Origin: an uncultured Paracoccaceae bacterium
GTDB lineage: Bacteria > Pseudomonadota > Alphaproteobacteria > Rhodobacterales > Rhodobacteraceae
Length of the DNA: 64,000 nucleotides
Direction: 5' to 3'
Assembly: GCA_937864535.1 (NCBI GenBank)
Contig: CALMJS010000012.1
Span: 1 to 64,000 of the forward strand
The translations under genes were made by a program, and so were the position numbers. Below are positions 62,573-64,000 of the stretch, in pieces (within the stretch, counting starts at the first letter, position 1; every line of letters starts with the position of its first letter). The notes beneath the pieces are model-generated. The model saw nothing but the letters and a program-made list of their open reading frames with translations. It searched no databases and was not told the origin of the DNA.

Positions 62573-63439
62573 TTAGGGTCTAAAATTCGTCACTTCCGAG
62601 AGATCCGGAATTGCATCAGCGGCCCCCAATCGGGTGACCATCAGCGCAGCTGCCCGGGTGGCCAATTGGATCGCCTGTTCGATCGGCATCCCCCGGTCCA
62701 GCCCTGCCAGCACATAACCCGTAAACGTATCGCCTGCCCCTGTCGTATCCACGGGCTCCACCGGTACGGCGGCAAAGTCGGTGCACGTCGTACCCTGAAT
62801 CAGCTGACAGCCCTTTGCCCCCAATGTGACAATCACCGTCGGGACGTCCAGTTCAGTTGCGGACTTGCCCAGCGCAGCTTGCAACTGCGCCATTTCGATT
62901 TCATTCAGGATCAGGAAATCCAGTAGCGGCAACACCGCCGCCACCGCCTGCGCCGAAAACGGAGCAGCGGCATAAGCGACCTTGAGCCCCAACTCTTTGC
63001 CCAAAGAGAGCGCAAGGTTCTGAGCGTTGGTTTCGTTTTGCGTGACAACCCAATCGCCAACCCGCGCCTCTGCCAGAGCACCGCGAACCAGATCCTCGGG
63101 GATCGCGGCGTTCGCACCGGGATGCAGGATGATGGCATTTTCGCCATCGGCGGCCACGGTGATGATCGCTTCGGCGGGATCGCTGTCCAGCCCAACTATG
63201 GAGCGCGTATCGACACCGTACTCAAGCAGCCGTCCGGCAGTCCAATCAGCCCCACGGCCAAAGGCACCGATGTGCCGCACATGCGCGCCAGCGCGTGCGG
63301 CGGCAACGGACATATTGGCCCCCTTGCCGCCCAGAAAAACCTGACGTGCCGTGGAAACCAGAGTTTCACCCGGTGCCACGATATGCGGCACCGAGAAAAC
63401 AACATCAGTGTTGATCGACCCGAGGTTCCAGATGGTCAT
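62573..63439 (-). CDS. rbsK: Ribokinase (PfkB family)
   Basis: 288 aa; GGKGANMSVAAARAGAHVRHIGAFG and VDTTGAGDTFTGYVLAGL. Confidence 0.92.
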   Translation of the reverse strand: MTIWNLGSINTDVVFSVPHIVAPGETLVSTARQVFLGGKGANMSVAAARAGAHVRHIGAFGRGADWTAGRLLEYGVDTRSIVGLDSDPAEAIITVAADGENAIILHPGANAAIPEDLVRGALAEARVGDWVVTQNETNAQNLALSLGKELGLKVAYAAAPFSAQAVAAVLPLLDFLILNEIEMAQLQAALGKSATELDVPTVIVTLGAKGCQLIQGTTCTDFAAVPVEPVDTTGAGDTFTGYVLAGLDRGMPIEQAIQLATRAAALMVTRLGAADAIPDLSEVTNFRP

Positions 63440-64000
63440 TTACTTGACCTTGCACGCAGCCATGACAGCCATGTTCAGAATATCGTTCACCGTCGAAACC
63501 GTGGAACAGATCTGAATCGGCTTATCCAGACCCGAAAGGATCGGACCAATCACCGTCGCCCCGCCCATTTCCTGCAGCAGTTTCACAGAAATCGAGGCCG
63601 AATGGCGCGCCGGAACGACGAGGACGTTGGCCGGACCTGTCAGGCGGCTGAACGGATAGTGTTCCGCCGAACGCGGGTTCATGGCCACATCGACGGTCAT
63701 TTCGCCTTCGTATTCGAAATCTACGCCGCGCCGATCAAGGACCGAAGGCGCAACCCCCATCTTGGCCGCACGTTCGGAAATCGGATAGCCAAAGGTCGAG
63801 AAGGACACGAATGCCACACGCGGTTCCAGCCCCAGATCGCGGGCAACTTCGGCACCGCGTTCGGCGATATCGCCCAGATCCTCTTCGTCCGGCCATTCAT
63901 GGACCAACGTATCGGCGAGCAGGACAATCCGCCCCTTGTTCAGAATGGCAGAGACGCCGACGACGCCCGATTTGGGCTGTGCATCAAACACATGGTTGAT
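63440..64000 (-). CDS. NADP-dependent malic enzyme, C-terminal phosphotransacetylase-like domain (partial)
   Basis: Frame open to the window edge; VHEWPDEEDLGDIAERGAEVARDLGLEPRVAFVSFSTFGYP...YPFSRLTGPANVLVVPARHSASISVKLLQEMGG. Confidence 0.85.
   Translation of the reverse strand: MNHVFDAQPKSGVVGVSAILNKGRIVLLADTLVHEWPDEEDLGDIAERGAEVARDLGLEPRVAFVSFSTFGYPISERAAKMGVAPSVLDRRGVDFEYEGEMTVDVAMNPRSAEHYPFSRLTGPANVLVVPARHSASISVKLLQEMGGATVIGPILSGLDKPIQICSTVSTVNDILNMAVMAACKVK

Overview
The window looks like ordinary chromosomal DNA from a high-GC alphaproteobacterium, most likely Rhodobacterales/Roseobacter-like (inferred from protein character and gene order). It holds about 60 protein genes and one tRNA-Leu(CAG). 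I see no rRNA, transposase, phage gene or CRISPR array. Main blocks, left to right: gltB (partial)/secreted protein/gltD; uppP; NAD-binding protein; tRNA-Leu; rnd-kdsD-lptC-lptA-lptB-hpf-ptsN; a surface-polysaccharide block (two-domain sulfotransferase, four glycosyltransferases, galE, galU, kdsB, cysQ, ABC-2 permease); alkB; dnaK-dnaJ; radC; secA; parvulin PPIase-argJ-mutT; two tandem unlisted 43-aa ORFs; infB-ylxR-nusA-rimP; orphan ABC substrate-binding protein; pip; ubiG; GNAT-marR-nitrilase-grxC-comF; methyltransferase-hemH; small secreted membrane protein; two L,D-transpeptidases around a CAP protein; RNA methyltransferase; ABC exporter pair; cca-nudix-hslO; argG; SCP2-like protein; ribokinase; malic enzyme (partial). 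The best candidates for something undescribed are: (1) the tandem paralogous 43-aa proteins at 35184-35599, missing from the ORF track, with their own promoter-like and inverted-repeat elements; (2) a sulfotransferase that appears to fuse two sulfotransferase-like domains, inside a polysaccharide locus that also carries a PAP phosphatase; (3) the small secreted/tail-anchored protein beside hemH; (4) structured intergenic elements at 5696-5766 and 62426-62545; (5) repeated interlocking of stop codons at convergent gene ends. All calls were made by reading the sequence; no database search was run.
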